In this document: piece after piece, positions 16,360 to 24,717 of the stretch
Layout of the letters: the number at the start of each line of letters is the position of its first letter
Numbering within the stretch: position 1 is the stretch's first letter
NCBI GenBank assembly: GCA_030650275.1
Contig: JAUSEK010000014.1
Span: forward strand, 1-41,934
Direction of reading: 5' to 3'
Source: Candidatus Omnitrophota bacterium
Lineage (GTDB): Bacteria; Omnitrophota; Gorgyraeia; Zapsychrales; Fredricksoniimonadaceae
Length of the DNA: 41,934 bases
Notes under the pieces: generated by a model
Database searches by the model: none
What the model was told of the DNA's origin: nothing
What the model saw: the letters and a program-made list of their open reading frames with translations, nothing else
Program-made: the position numbers and the translations under genes

Positions 16360-17134
16360 ACATCACATCCTTGATTGTTTGTCCGATGTCTTCGGAAGCC
16401 ATGAACGTCTCGCCGATCAAAACCGCGTGGGCACCGGCATCAGCCGCGCGTTGGACGTCGTCATGGGTTTTTAAACCGCTTTCCGCCACGATCACCTTAT
16501 CTTTGGGGATGCGCGGGATCATGCGCAGGCATTGTTCCAAATCCACCTTAAACGTGCGCAGGTCGCGATTATTGACCCCGATGATGGAAGCCCCGCTTTT
16601 AATGGCACGGTCCAGCTCGCTTTCATCATGCACTTCCACCAGGGAGTCCAGGTCCAGCGCCTGCGCGGCCTGAGCAAGGTCTTTGAGCTGTGTATCGGAG
16701 AGCATGGCCGTGATCAGGAGGACCGCGGCGCCGCCATTAGAAGAGGCCTCGATGACCTGGCATTCGTCAATGATGAAATCCTTCATCAGCGTCGGAACAG
16801 GAAACGCTTCGCTGACCATTTTCAAATGATCCGGCTTGCCTAAAAAATATTTGTCCTCAGTCAGCACGGAAATGGCCGCGGCCTTGTGGTCCACATAAAT
16901 TTTAGCAATGGCCAAAACGTCAAAATCCTTACGGAGGATGCCCCGTGAAGGCGAGGCCTTCTTGATCTCCGCGATGAGATTGATGTTGCCGGGTTTGGAT
17001 ATCGCTTTTTTGAAAATGCCGCGGGCGCGAGGACTCCTGACAAGGTTCTTTTTGAGGTCGTCGTAATAGGATCTCCGGCTGTCCAAAAGTGATCGTTTGT
17101 GAACAGCCATCATTTTAAGGAAGTCGGCGGACAC
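16346..17134 (-). CDS. trpC: Indole-3-glycerol-phosphate synthase
   Basis: TrpC closes the indole ring after TrpF. The TIM-barrel motifs are IAEIKKASPSRG (catalytic lysine), LTEDKYF, LMKDFIID, GVNNRDL and VAESGL. The start chosen is GTG (17134), because the residues FLKMMAVHKR match the usual N-terminal helix of the family; ATG codons at 17113 and 17110 are alternatives directly after the trpD stop. With the GTG start the gene overlaps trpD by 20 bases. It is a separate protein from TrpF, unlike the fused enzyme of enteric bacteria. Confidence 0.92.
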   Translation of the reverse strand: MSADFLKMMAVHKRSLLDSRRSYYDDLKKNLVRSPRARGIFKKAISKPGNINLIAEIKKASPSRGILRKDFDVLAIAKIYVDHKAAAISVLTEDKYFLGKPDHLKMVSEAFPVPTLMKDFIIDECQVIEASSNGGAAVLLITAMLSDTQLKDLAQAAQALDLDSLVEVHDESELDRAIKSGASIIGVNNRDLRTFKVDLEQCLRMIPRIPKDKVIVAESGLKTHDDVQRAADAGAHAVLIGETFMASEDIGQTIKDVMYGTR

Positions 17135-18137
17135 GGCTGGTGAATTCCTTTAATTGCTCAAGTTTGGCCAATGCCCTGCCCGAATCCACGGCATGTTCGG
17201 CCATGCGCATGCCCTGGGGCAAATTTTGCACGGCCTCGGCAATGTAAAGCGCGTAGGCGGCATTGACGATAACGATATCACGCCGGTGGCCGTGTTCGCC
17301 TTTTAATATCTCCAAAGCGATCGCGGCGTTAACAGAAGGATTCCCGCCAATAAAATCTTTGACAGCCGCGCGGGCAATGCCCAGCTCGTCGGGGTCAATG
17401 TCATAAGAGATCACGTCCACACCGTTATATTCGCTCACAAAAGTCGTACCGGTGGTTGTGATCTCATCAAGCCCGTCACTGCCGTGAACGACCAGGGCGC
17501 GTTTTAACCCAAGCGCCTTGAGGACATGCGCCATGGGTTCGGTCAGATCGCGGCTATAAACACCCATGATCTGGTGTGTCGCCTGCGCCGGATTGGTCAA
17601 AGGCCCTAAAATGTTAAAAATGGTCTTCACACCCATGGCCTTGCGCACAGGCGCCACATTCTGCATGGCCGGATGCAGGCGCTGGGCGAACAAAAACGCG
17701 ATGCCGACCTCATCCAGACATTCGTTGAGATAACGTTCTTCCATATCAATGCCCACCCCCAGCGCTTCCAGGACATCCGCACTGCCGCAGGCGCCGGAGG
17801 CCGAACGGTTGCCGTGCTTGGCCACGACCACACCGCAGGACGCAACGACCAGGGCGGCCAGCGTTGAAATATTGAATGTCCCTTTCTGGTCCCCGCCGGT
17901 GCCGCAGGTGTCCAGCACAACACCGTGTTTGGTTTTGACCGGCACAACGAATTTGCGCATGATCAGCGCCGCCGCGGTGATCTCTTCCACCGTCGGACCT
18001 TTGGCATTGAGGGCCAGCAAAAAATCGCGGATATCATCAACCGAAACGTGGCCGGCCATGATGAGTTCCATCACGACCGTGATCTCCTCATGGGTCAGGT
18101 TCTGCCCCTGCTGAATTTTTTGGACGTAATCCAACAT
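17115..18137 (-). CDS. trpD: Anthranilate phosphoribosyltransferase
   Basis: TrpD transfers phosphoribose from PRPP to anthranilate. The N-terminal helical domain is followed by the glycine-rich PRPP loop DTCGTGGD, then FNIST, KHGNRS, and the substrate region HPAMQNVAPVRK. LGPLTNP and HGSDGLDE are also present. Length (340) is standard. It follows trpG by 4 bases, so the glutamine amidotransferase and this enzyme are adjacent but not fused. Confidence 0.94.
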   Translation of the reverse strand: MLDYVQKIQQGQNLTHEEITVVMELIMAGHVSVDDIRDFLLALNAKGPTVEEITAAALIMRKFVVPVKTKHGVVLDTCGTGGDQKGTFNISTLAALVVASCGVVVAKHGNRSASGACGSADVLEALGVGIDMEERYLNECLDEVGIAFLFAQRLHPAMQNVAPVRKAMGVKTIFNILGPLTNPAQATHQIMGVYSRDLTEPMAHVLKALGLKRALVVHGSDGLDEITTTGTTFVSEYNGVDVISYDIDPDELGIARAAVKDFIGGNPSVNAAIALEILKGEHGHRRDIVIVNAAYALYIAEAVQNLPQGMRMAEHAVDSGRALAKLEQLKEFTSRVRRLP

Positions 18138-18141
18138 AAAA

Positions 18142-18708
18142 TTATAAAGACAAAAAATTCTTGAGGATGTTTTTGCCTTCCTTGGTCAGAATGGATTCGG
18201 GATGGAACTGCACGCCCCAGACAGGCAAACTTTTATGGCGAACGCCCATGAGCTCCCCGTCGTCGGTGGTCCACGCCGTCACCTGCAGGCAATCCGGCAA
18301 GGTCGCGCGGTCAATGACCAAGGAATGATAGCGGGTGGCTTCAAAAGGATGTGGTAAACCCTTAAAAAGGTCTTTGCCGTCATGCTCGATCATGGACGTT
18401 TTGCCATGCATGAGACGTTTGGCATTAATGATCTTTCCGCCATAAGCATACCCGATACCCTGATGCCCCAGACAAACGCCCAGGATCGGGACCGTTCCTG
18501 CCAGTTCCTTGATGATGGCCACCGAAATGCCAGCGTCTTCCGGACGGCCCGGCCCCGGAGAAATGACGATCTTTTCCGGTTTCATGGCGCGGATGTCCGC
18601 GACGCTCAAGGCATCATTGCGGAAAACCTTCATGTCCGCGCCCAACTCGCCGAAATACTGCACGAGATTGTACGTGAACGAATCATAATTGTCGATCATC
18701 AGGATCAT
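18142..18708 (-). CDS. trpG: Anthranilate/aminodeoxychorismate synthase glutamine amidotransferase
   Basis: A class I glutamine amidotransferase that releases ammonia for anthranilate (or, as PabA, aminodeoxychorismate) synthesis. The catalytic triad is Cys79 (GVCLGHQ), His169 and Glu171 (FHPES). Other motifs are [13 protein letters not shown] and ISPGPGRP. The partner component I (TrpE or PabB) is not in the window. The position before trpD favours the tryptophan role, but such proteins often serve both pathways. The ATG follows the murA stop by one base. Confidence 0.9.
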   Translation of the reverse strand: MILMIDNYDSFTYNLVQYFGELGADMKVFRNDALSVADIRAMKPEKIVISPGPGRPEDAGISVAIIKELAGTVPILGVCLGHQGIGYAYGGKIINAKRLMHGKTSMIEHDGKDLFKGLPHPFEATRYHSLVIDRATLPDCLQVTAWTTDDGELMGVRHKSLPVWGVQFHPESILTKEGKNILKNFLSL

Positions 18709-18709
18709 A

Positions 18710-19969
18710 TTATTCTTTTTCTCTCGATACCTTCGCGCCGATGGCGATCAATTTCTGATCCAAACCCTCATAACCGCGGTCAAGATGGTAAATGCGGTGA
18801 ATTTCGGTCTTGCCTTTGGCGGCCAGCCCCGCGATCACCAGCGCGGCAGAGGCGCGCAAGTCGGACGCCATGACCGGAGCCCCATACAATTGCTTGACGC
18901 CCTCAATGATGGCGCTGCCTCCCTCGCGGCGTATCTGCGCGCCCATACGAAGCAATTCCGCGATGTGCATGAACCGGTCGGGAAAAACCTTATCTGTAAT
19001 AACGCTCACCCCGGGAGTGATGGCCATCAGCGCCATGTACTGGGCCTGCAGGTCTGTCGGAAAACCCGGATGCGGATAGGTGGTGACGCTGGCCGGCCGC
19101 AGTTTCCTGCGGCATTTGACGCGAATATCATTTCCCACGCGCACAACGTCTGCCCCGACATATTGCAATTTATCCACCAAAGCAAGCAAATGATCGTAGT
19201 TAGCATTCTTGATCAAAATATCACTTTTAAGGGCCGCGGCCAGGATCAAAAACGTCCCTGCCTCAATGCGGTCGGACGACATTTTAAAGGCCGCGCCGTT
19301 GAGTTGGCGCACCCCGTTGATGACAATGTGCGGCGTGCCATGCCCGTGGATCCTGGCGCCCATGGCGCTTAAAAAATTGCCTAGGTCCTCAACCTCCGGC
19401 TCGCAGGCCGCGGACTCGATGATGGTTTCCCCCTGCGCCAGGACAGCCGCCATCATCACGTTGGCGGTCGCCAGCACCGACGAGCCGAACACTCCACCCA
19501 GATACACCTGCGCGCCTTTTAATTTCGGCGCGCGGACGATCACGTAACCGCCTTCCATTTCCACCTTGGCGCCCAGGGCGATAACGCCTTTCATATGCAG
19601 GTCCACCGGCCGGACACCGATGATGCATCCGCCGGGCAAAGAGACCTGGGCCTTGCCCAATTTCCCAAGCAAGGGGCCCAGCACGCAAAATGACCCGCGC
19701 ATGGTGGAGACCAATTTATAATCAGCGACATGCTTGTTCGCAGAACCGCTGATGCTCACCTGATCGCCGCTGACCTCAACCGTCTTGCCCAACGTGCGCA
19801 ATAATCTGCACATCGTGGTCGTGTCGCGCAATTTCGGCACGTTGCGGATCATGCAAGGCTGGTCCGTCAAAATGGTGGCGGCCAGGATCGGTAGGGTCGC
19901 GTTTTTTGAACCGCTGACCCTGATCTCCCCTTTTAATGATCTGCCGCCTTCAATGACGAATTTTTCCAT
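18710..19969 (-). CDS. murA: UDP-N-acetylglucosamine 1-carboxyvinyltransferase
   Basis: MurA adds enolpyruvate to UDP-GlcNAc, the first committed step of peptidoglycan synthesis. The catalytic loop [15 protein letters not shown] keeps Cys115, the residue attacked by fosfomycin, so the enzyme should be drug-sensitive. The N-terminus has GSKNATLP, and R/K residues of the substrate site are in place. Length (419) is usual. A good ribosome binding site (AGAGGA) sits before the ATG, which lies 20 bases inside the end of prmC. Its presence indicates a peptidoglycan-containing cell. Confidence 0.95.
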   Translation of the reverse strand: MEKFVIEGGRSLKGEIRVSGSKNATLPILAATILTDQPCMIRNVPKLRDTTTMCRLLRTLGKTVEVSGDQVSISGSANKHVADYKLVSTMRGSFCVLGPLLGKLGKAQVSLPGGCIIGVRPVDLHMKGVIALGAKVEMEGGYVIVRAPKLKGAQVYLGGVFGSSVLATANVMMAAVLAQGETIIESAACEPEVEDLGNFLSAMGARIHGHGTPHIVINGVRQLNGAAFKMSSDRIEAGTFLILAAALKSDILIKNANYDHLLALVDKLQYVGADVVRVGNDIRVKCRRKLRPASVTTYPHPGFPTDLQAQYMALMAITPGVSVITDKVFPDRFMHIAELLRMGAQIRREGGSAIIEGVKQLYGAPVMASDLRASAALVIAGLAAKGKTEIHRIYHLDRGYEGLDQKLIAIGAKVSREKE

Positions 19970-20741
19970 GCAAAATCCTCTCTTTTCCGTTTAAATCATG
20001 CAAAATTTCAATATGGGAAAAGGCCCGGGTTTGTTCACATAGCGCGCGCAGGGCAAAACCCTGTCCGTCGCCGAACTCCATCATAAGGCAACCGCCCTTT
20101 CTTAGCAAGGGGGGACTGGATTTTATAAGCATTTGACAAAATTTTAAACCGTCTTCTCCCCCGTCCAAGGCCAATCGGGGCTCTTTTTGCACGTCCGCGG
20201 GTAAAGAAGCGATTTGTCTGGAAGGAATGTAGGGCGGGTTGGAAACGACCATATCAAATTGTACGGGCGTATGGCCATACGCCCCTACGGATAAATATTC
20301 ATTCATATCCGCCCGCACAAAATCAATGCGGTCCGCCACGCCGTGCGCGACAGCATTTTCGTGCGCAATAGCCAACGCATCATTGGAAATATCTATCGCC
20401 GTGACCCGCGCCTGCGGAATATGTTTGGTCAGGGTCACGGCAATATTACCGGAACCTGTACCGATATCCAAGATGCTGGAACCCTTGAACCGCCGCAAGG
20501 CCTCTTCGACCAGAATTTCTGTCTCCGGCCGCGGAACCAAAACCGCAGGGTTGACCTTGAATTCCAGACCGAAAAAATTGCAAGAGCCCAAAATGTATTG
20601 TAGAGGTTCGCCCGCCTTGCGACGTGTCACATATTCATCGAATTGCTGCTGTTGTTGGGAAGTCAAAACCGGCTTGTTCAGGTGCAGGTCAATACGGCGG
20701 CAATCCAGGATATGAGTAAGAATAATCTCATCTTCAGACAT
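19950..20741 (-). CDS. prmC: Release-factor glutamine methyltransferase
   Basis: PrmC methylates the glutamine of the GGQ loop in release factors; its target RF1 (prfA) is encoded just upstream in this window. It has an N-terminal helical domain, the SAM motif LDIGTGSGN (91-99) and the catalytic NPPY (168-171). Residues 152-161 are encoded by a palindromic repeat (20261-20288) between the SAM fold and NPPY, where homologues usually have a short variable loop, so the insertion is probably tolerated. A TGCTATAAT stands 6 nt before the ATG with no ribosome binding site. It heads the prmC-murA-trp-men operon. Confidence 0.92.
   Translation of the reverse strand: MSEDEIILTHILDCRRIDLHLNKPVLTSQQQQQFDEYVTRRKAGEPLQYILGSCNFFGLEFKVNPAVLVPRPETEILVEEALRRFKGSSILDIGTGSGNIAVTLTKHIPQARVTAIDISNDALAIAHENAVAHGVADRIDFVRADMNEYLSVGAYGHTPVQFDMVVSNPPYIPSRQIASLPADVQKEPRLALDGGEDGLKFCQMLIKSSPPLLRKGGCLMMEFGDGQGFALRALCEQTRAFSHIEILHDLNGKERILHGKIRH
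20261..20288 (-). repeat. In-frame palindromic repeat inside prmC
   Basis: The core GGGCGTATGGCCATACGCCC (20265-20284) is a perfect 20-base palindrome. GTA and TAC flanks extend it to 28 bases with one mismatched pair. It belongs to the GTAGGGGCG...CGCCCCTAC style of dispersed bacterial repeats. It encodes residues 152-161 of PrmC without breaking the frame. Confidence 0.8.
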
Positions 20742-20747
20742 GCCGAA

Positions 20748-20756
20748 ATTATAGCA
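20748..20756 (-). promoter_or_regulatory. Extended -10 (TGCTATAAT) of prmC
   Basis: A consensus TATAAT preceded by TGC ends 6 nt before the prmC ATG, so the transcript would start at or next to the start codon. A 17-base palindrome covers the place of the -35 box. Confidence 0.6.
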
Positions 20757-20758
20757 GG

Positions 20759-20775
20759 TATCACATTATGTGATA
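20759..20775. promoter_or_regulatory. 17-base perfect palindrome at the prmC -35 region
   Basis: TATCACAT and ATGTGATA flank one central base. It overlaps the stop codon of the ORF6N gene and the expected -35 position of the prmC promoter, so it could be an operator or the base of a hairpin. No regulator can be named. Confidence 0.4.
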
Positions 20776-21359
20776 GCAAGATTCTTATTCTCAGGAGTAA
20801 CGATAAATCCTATTTTGGTCTTCTTATATCCTTCATTCGGATAGGTCATCAATCTTTTGATGGCCTCAAAAACGTCCCCAAATTGCCCATCATATTTCTT
20901 CTCCATTTCTTCAATCTTTTGTCTAAGCTCCTTATGAGTAGCCATGATCTCGCGTAATTTGACAAAAGCACGCATTATGGCAATATTGACCAGCACCGCC
21001 CGCTTGCTTTTTAACACACTGGACAACATCGCCACTCCCTGTTCTGTAAAAACATACGGTGAATACTTAATATTCTGACCCTGTTTCAAGGTCACAATTT
21101 GTGACCTTGAATCGGGTTCGTTTAAGGTCACATTTTGTGACCTTAAAGCGTCGGCTTCCTCCCGTGTTAATTGAAACATAAAATCTTCAGGAAATCTGTC
21201 CCTATTACGTTTGACCTGTTGATTCAATTGCTTTGTATTTACCTCATAAAGCATGGCCAAATCGTGGTCAATCATCACCTTCTGACCGCGGATCAAATAG
21301 ATCTTTTGTGCGATGAAATTGTGAGTTAAGACGTTTGATGTGTTTGGTTTTGCGGACAT
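20766..21359 (-). CDS. ORF6N-domain protein
   Basis: An ORF6N-family protein, a group common in phages and mobile islands whose exact role is unknown. The N-terminal domain (about 12-100) has the characteristic KIYLIRGQKVMIDHDLAMLY and RFPEDFMFQL; the middle has SPYVFTEQGVAMLSSVL; a coiled coil follows (about 140-165). Within the domain, RSQNVTL and RSQIVTL are repeated 12 residues apart, each encoded by a 27-base palindrome. A strong ribosome binding site (AAAGGGGGA) precedes the ATG. It sits between two housekeeping operons on the same strand and may have been acquired; it could also read into prmC. Confidence 0.85.
   Translation of the reverse strand: MSAKPNTSNVLTHNFIAQKIYLIRGQKVMIDHDLAMLYEVNTKQLNQQVKRNRDRFPEDFMFQLTREEADALRSQNVTLNEPDSRSQIVTLKQGQNIKYSPYVFTEQGVAMLSSVLKSKRAVLVNIAIMRAFVKLREIMATHKELRQKIEEMEKKYDGQFGDVFEAIKRLMTYPNEGYKKTKIGFIVTPENKNLAIT
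21085..21111. repeat. 27-base palindrome in the ORF6N gene, copy 1
   Basis: The arms TTCAAGGTCACAA and TTGTGACCTTGAA are perfect reverse complements around one central base. It encodes part of the RSQIVTLK segment. Confidence 0.8.
21121..21147. repeat. 27-base palindrome in the ORF6N gene, copy 2
   Basis: The arms TTTAAGGTCACA and TGTGACCTTAAA are perfect reverse complements around TTT. It starts exactly 36 nt (12 codons) from copy 1 and shares the core AAGGTCACA...TGTGACCTT. It encodes part of the RSQNVTL segment. Confidence 0.8.
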
Positions 21360-21480
21360 AAATCCCCCTTTGAATAGAAAGTTAGATTCTCGGGGAATTT
21401 ATGTAAACATCGCGGGGACGATGCGGATAGAAACAATTTAACAAAAGACAGAATAATTGTCAAAAAATAATTAATACAGG

Positions 21481-22566
21481 TTACGCGGCCTGGGCTTTTT
21501 CGAGGACTTCGCGTTCCGCGGCCATGAGGGCGTCGGTCAATTCGTCCAGATTCCCTTCCAGCACGGATTCCAATTGATGCGTGGTGAACCCGATGCGGTG
21601 GTCGGTGATGCGCCGGTCGGGGAAATTATAGGTGCGGATCTTTTCACTGCGGTCGCCGGAACCGACCTGCGACTTGCGCAGAGCGGCTTCTTTGGCGAAC
21701 GCGTCCTGTTTCTTCTTGTCCAGAATGCGCGCGCGCAAAATGCGCATGGCCTTGGCCCTGTTCTTTAACTGCGAACGCTCATCCTGGCACACGACCACCG
21801 TATTGGTGGGCAAATGCGTGATGCGCACGGCCGAATCCGTGGTATTGACGCTTTGCCCGCCCGGACCGGAAGAACGGTACACGTCGATCTTAAGGTCCTT
21901 GGCGTCAACGACCAGGTCGATCTCTTCGGGCTCAAAGAGAATGGCCACGGTGACTGCCGAGGTATGGATACGGCCCGAGGCCTCGGTGGTGGGCACGCGC
22001 TGGACGCGATGCGTTCCGCTTTCCCACTTCAGGCGCTTGGAACAACCCTTGCCGCTTAAAGAAAAAATGACTTCCTTGACCCCGCCGGCCTCCGTCTCAT
22101 CAAACTCGATCAATTCCAGACGCCACCCTTTGAGGTCCGCGTATTTGCTGTACATGCGGTAAAGGTCCGCGGCAAATAAACTGGCCTCCAGGCCTCCGGT
22201 GCCGGCGCGGATCTCAATGATGATGTCCTTGTCCTGTTCATTCTTGCGGGGGTCTAAAGCGTCGGAAAGTTTCTTTTCCCAAACAGCCAAACGCGAGCCC
22301 AGGTCAACCAGTTCAGACCTGGCCATTTGCTCAAATTCAGCGTCGTGTTTGCTTTTGAGGAGGTCCTGCAGTTCGCGGATCTGGTCCGCGGTCTTTTGAT
22401 AGGAACGGTACGGCTCAACGAGGGATGTTAGACCGGAAAATTCTTTGGCGAGTTTTCCATACCGGCCCTGGTCGGCGGCAATGTCCGCGTCAGCCAGCAG
22501 TTTTTCCAGCTCAACAAAACGCTCTTCGCTTTTTTTGAGCCGGGCCAACTCATTTGTTTTTAGCAT
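21481..22566 (-). CDS. prfA: Peptide chain release factor 1
   Basis: RF1 recognises UAA and UAG and triggers peptide release. The GGQ motif is at 236-238 in [17 protein letters not shown], and the codon-recognition PxT tripeptide is PTT (192-194) in [14 protein letters not shown]. The start is the ATG at 22566, giving 361 residues with the normal N-terminal helical domain; the open frame further upstream is antisense-like sequence over rpmE and lacks family similarity. It overlaps rpmE by 17 bases and is the last gene of the twelve-gene operon. The enzyme that methylates its GGQ, PrmC, is encoded downstream. Confidence 0.95.
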   Translation of the reverse strand: MLKTNELARLKKSEERFVELEKLLADADIAADQGRYGKLAKEFSGLTSLVEPYRSYQKTADQIRELQDLLKSKHDAEFEQMARSELVDLGSRLAVWEKKLSDALDPRKNEQDKDIIIEIRAGTGGLEASLFAADLYRMYSKYADLKGWRLELIEFDETEAGGVKEVIFSLSGKGCSKRLKWESGTHRVQRVPTTEASGRIHTSAVTVAILFEPEEIDLVVDAKDLKIDVYRSSGPGGQSVNTTDSAVRITHLPTNTVVVCQDERSQLKNRAKAMRILRARILDKKKQDAFAKEAALRKSQVGSGDRSEKIRTYNFPDRRITDHRIGFTTHQLESVLEGNLDELTDALMAAEREVLEKAQAA

Positions 22567-22753
22567 AACGCTTGTTGAAACGCTCAATGCGGCCGGCCGT
22601 ATCCACGAACTTCTTGGCCCCCGTAAAGAACGGATGGCACTGGGAGCAGATCTCCACGCGGATGCTTTTTTTGGTCGCGCGCGTATGGATGACACTGCCG
22701 CAGGCGCAGGTGATGATGGCCTGGTCATACGCGGGATGGATATTGGCTTTCAT
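22550..22753 (-). CDS. rpmE: 50S ribosomal protein L31, zinc-binding type
   Basis: L31 of 67 residues starting MKANIHP. Four cysteines (CAC and CSQC patterns) form the zinc site, so this is the zinc-containing form rather than the zinc-free paralogue. The start is the ATG at 22753, preceded by GAAAGGA at 22763-22769; a TTG 18 bases upstream is in frame but lies at the ribosome binding site itself. It is 36 nt downstream of rho, the only sizeable gap in this operon. Confidence 0.95.
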   Translation of the reverse strand: MKANIHPAYDQAIITCACGSVIHTRATKKSIRVEICSQCHPFFTGAKKFVDTAGRIERFNKRYAKNK

Positions 22754-22789
22754 ATCAGGGTTTCCTTTCAATAAGGGCGGTATATTACC

Positions 22790-24124
22790 TTATTTATTCA
22801 TGTTTTGCAAGAACTCCGCGTTGGTCTTGAATTTGGAGATCTTGTCGATCAAAAGCTCCATGGCCTCCGCGGAATTCAGGTCATTGAAGGCCTTGCGCAA
22901 AAGCCAGACGCGCTGAAGGTCGCTTTCCGAGACCAGCAATTCTTCGTGGCGGGTGTTGGAACGCTTGATGTCAATGGCCGGGTAAATGCGCCGCTGGAAC
23001 AGATTGCGATCCAGCTGTAATTCCATGTTGCCGGTGCCTTTGAACTCTTCAAAGATGACTTCATCCATGCGGCTTCCGGTGTCCACCAGGGACGTGGCGA
23101 TGATGGTCAGGGAACCGCCTTCCTCAATATTGCGCGCGGCGCCGAAAAACCGCTTGGGCTTGTGCAAAGCGTTGGAGTCCACACCGCCGGAGAGGATCTT
23201 TCCGCTGTGCGGGACCACGGTGTTATAGGCACGGGCCAGACGCGTGATGCTATCCAGCAGGATGACCACGTCGCGTTTGTGCTCAACCAGACGTTTGGCC
23301 TTTTCAATGACGATCTCCGCGATCTGCACGTGGCGTTCCGCGGGCTCGTCAAAGGTGGAGGCAATGACCTCGCCCTTGACACTGCGCTGCATGTCCGTGA
23401 CCTCTTCCGGACGCTCGTCGATCAAAAGAACGATGAGCACCACTTCCGGATGGTTGGTGACGATGGAATTGGCGATCTTCTGCATGAGCACCGTTTTACC
23501 GCTATACGGAGGGGCCACGATCAAAGCGCGCTGGCCCTTGCCGATGGGCGTCAAAAGGTCCATGATGCGGGTGGAGACCTCCTTCTGGTCGATCTCCAGT
23601 TTCAGGTGCGTCTTGGGATACAAAGGCGTCAGGTTATCAAAGAAGATCTTGTCCTTGCTCTTTTCGGGATTCTCAAAATTGACCGCCTCAACCTTCAAAA
23701 GGGCGAAATACTTTTCCCCTTCCTTGGGCGGACGGATCTGGCCGGAAACCGTGTCCCCGGTCTTTAGGTCAAAACGGCGGATCTGCGAAGGCGATACGTA
23801 AATATCATCCGGACAGGGCAGATAGTTGTATTCGGCGCTTCTCAAGAAACCAAATCCCTCGGTGAGGATCTCCAGGGTCCCCTCCCCGAACATGAGGCCT
23901 TCTTTTTCCGCCTGGGCCTGAAGGATCTTGAACATCAGGTCCTGCTTTTTAAGGCCGCCGGCGCCCTGAATGTCCATGTCGTGGGCGATCTTGGTCAACT
24001 CGACCATTTTCATCTCTTTGAGTTCTTCTATATGCACGGTCTTCCCCGCGGGGTTGGCCGGTTTATAGTCGCCGTTCTCGTTTTTAAGGTCTTCTTTGTC
24101 CGGTTTTGTTTCCGTCTTGGTCAT
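22790..24124 (-). CDS. rho: Transcription termination factor Rho
   Basis: The hexameric RNA helicase that ends transcription. The N-terminal Rho_N helix bundle (about 33-70) is followed by the RNA-binding cold-shock-like domain with GFGFLRS (about 75-150). The ATPase domain has the Walker A APPYSGKT (204-211), the Walker [17 protein letters not shown], and the Q-loop/R-loop region [20 protein letters not shown]. Length (444) is close to E. coli Rho. Its ATG overlaps the coaE stop (ATGA). Confidence 0.96.
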   Translation of the reverse strand: MTKTETKPDKEDLKNENGDYKPANPAGKTVHIEELKEMKMVELTKIAHDMDIQGAGGLKKQDLMFKILQAQAEKEGLMFGEGTLEILTEGFGFLRSAEYNYLPCPDDIYVSPSQIRRFDLKTGDTVSGQIRPPKEGEKYFALLKVEAVNFENPEKSKDKIFFDNLTPLYPKTHLKLEIDQKEVSTRIMDLLTPIGKGQRALIVAPPYSGKTVLMQKIANSIVTNHPEVVLIVLLIDERPEEVTDMQRSVKGEVIASTFDEPAERHVQIAEIVIEKAKRLVEHKRDVVILLDSITRLARAYNTVVPHSGKILSGGVDSNALHKPKRFFGAARNIEEGGSLTIIATSLVDTGSRMDEVIFEEFKGTGNMELQLDRNLFQRRIYPAIDIKRSNTRHEELLVSESDLQRVWLLRKAFNDLNSAEAMELLIDKISKFKTNAEFLQNMNK

Positions 24125-24717
24125 TCCGTTCTCCTGTTTTGTTTTTTCCTTTGAAGCAATCTATCAACAACGGCATCCACTTGCTGGCGGGTTTCACCAA
24201 TGGTGCCGCGATTATCTATGACGATGTCCGCTCGCCGGACCTTTTCGCTCAAGGGCATTTGCAGGCGCAGGCGCCGTGTGATATCAGCCCCGGACAATCT
24301 GCACCGTTCGAATTGCTGGCAACGGGACGCCTTCACCACAACAGTGATATCAACGATTTTTTCCCATCCGGATTCAAATAAGAGCGGGACATCAAGAACG
24401 ATCAGAGGTTTGTTTCTATATAGGGAGATCTGCCTTTGAACTTCCTTCAACGCTGGCGGAAAAACGATATCGGTGAGTTTTTTTAATGTGTGAGAATTTT
24501 GAAAAACAATGCTGGCAAGTGCCTGGCGGTTTAATATTAACTTCAGTATAGCATCTGGAAAAATTTTTGCCACTCTTTTAATGCATTTTCCTTTGGGGCC
24601 CAAAAGGCCGCGGGTGATGGCATCCGCGTCAATGATCCCGGCGCCATGGCGCTTGAACATGGCCGCGACCGTGGTTTTGCCCGTGCCTAAACCGCCTGTG
24701 ACGCCTACGATAAGCAT
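24121..24717 (-). CDS. coaE: Dephospho-CoA kinase
   Basis: CoaE phosphorylates dephospho-CoA in the last step of coenzyme A synthesis. It has the P-loop GGLGTGKT (8-15), the DADAITR substrate segment, and [10 protein letters not shown]. Length (198) is normal; the C-terminal tail is basic. It overlaps glgA by 13 bases and rho by 4. Confidence 0.93.
   Translation of the reverse strand: MLIVGVTGGLGTGKTTVAAMFKRHGAGIIDADAITRGLLGPKGKCIKRVAKIFPDAILKLILNRQALASIVFQNSHTLKKLTDIVFPPALKEVQRQISLYRNKPLIVLDVPLLFESGWEKIVDITVVVKASRCQQFERCRLSGADITRRLRLQMPLSEKVRRADIVIDNRGTIGETRQQVDAVVDRLLQRKKQNRRTE

Noticed and set aside
21360-21480. Possible terminator after prfA
   Set aside because: The 121-nt gap has short A/T-rich repeats but no stem followed by a T-tract that I could support.
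22567-22728. Upstream extension of the RF1 frame
   Set aside because: It is an out-of-frame reading of rpmE, low in complexity; RF1 proteins start with the MLKTNEL-like helix.
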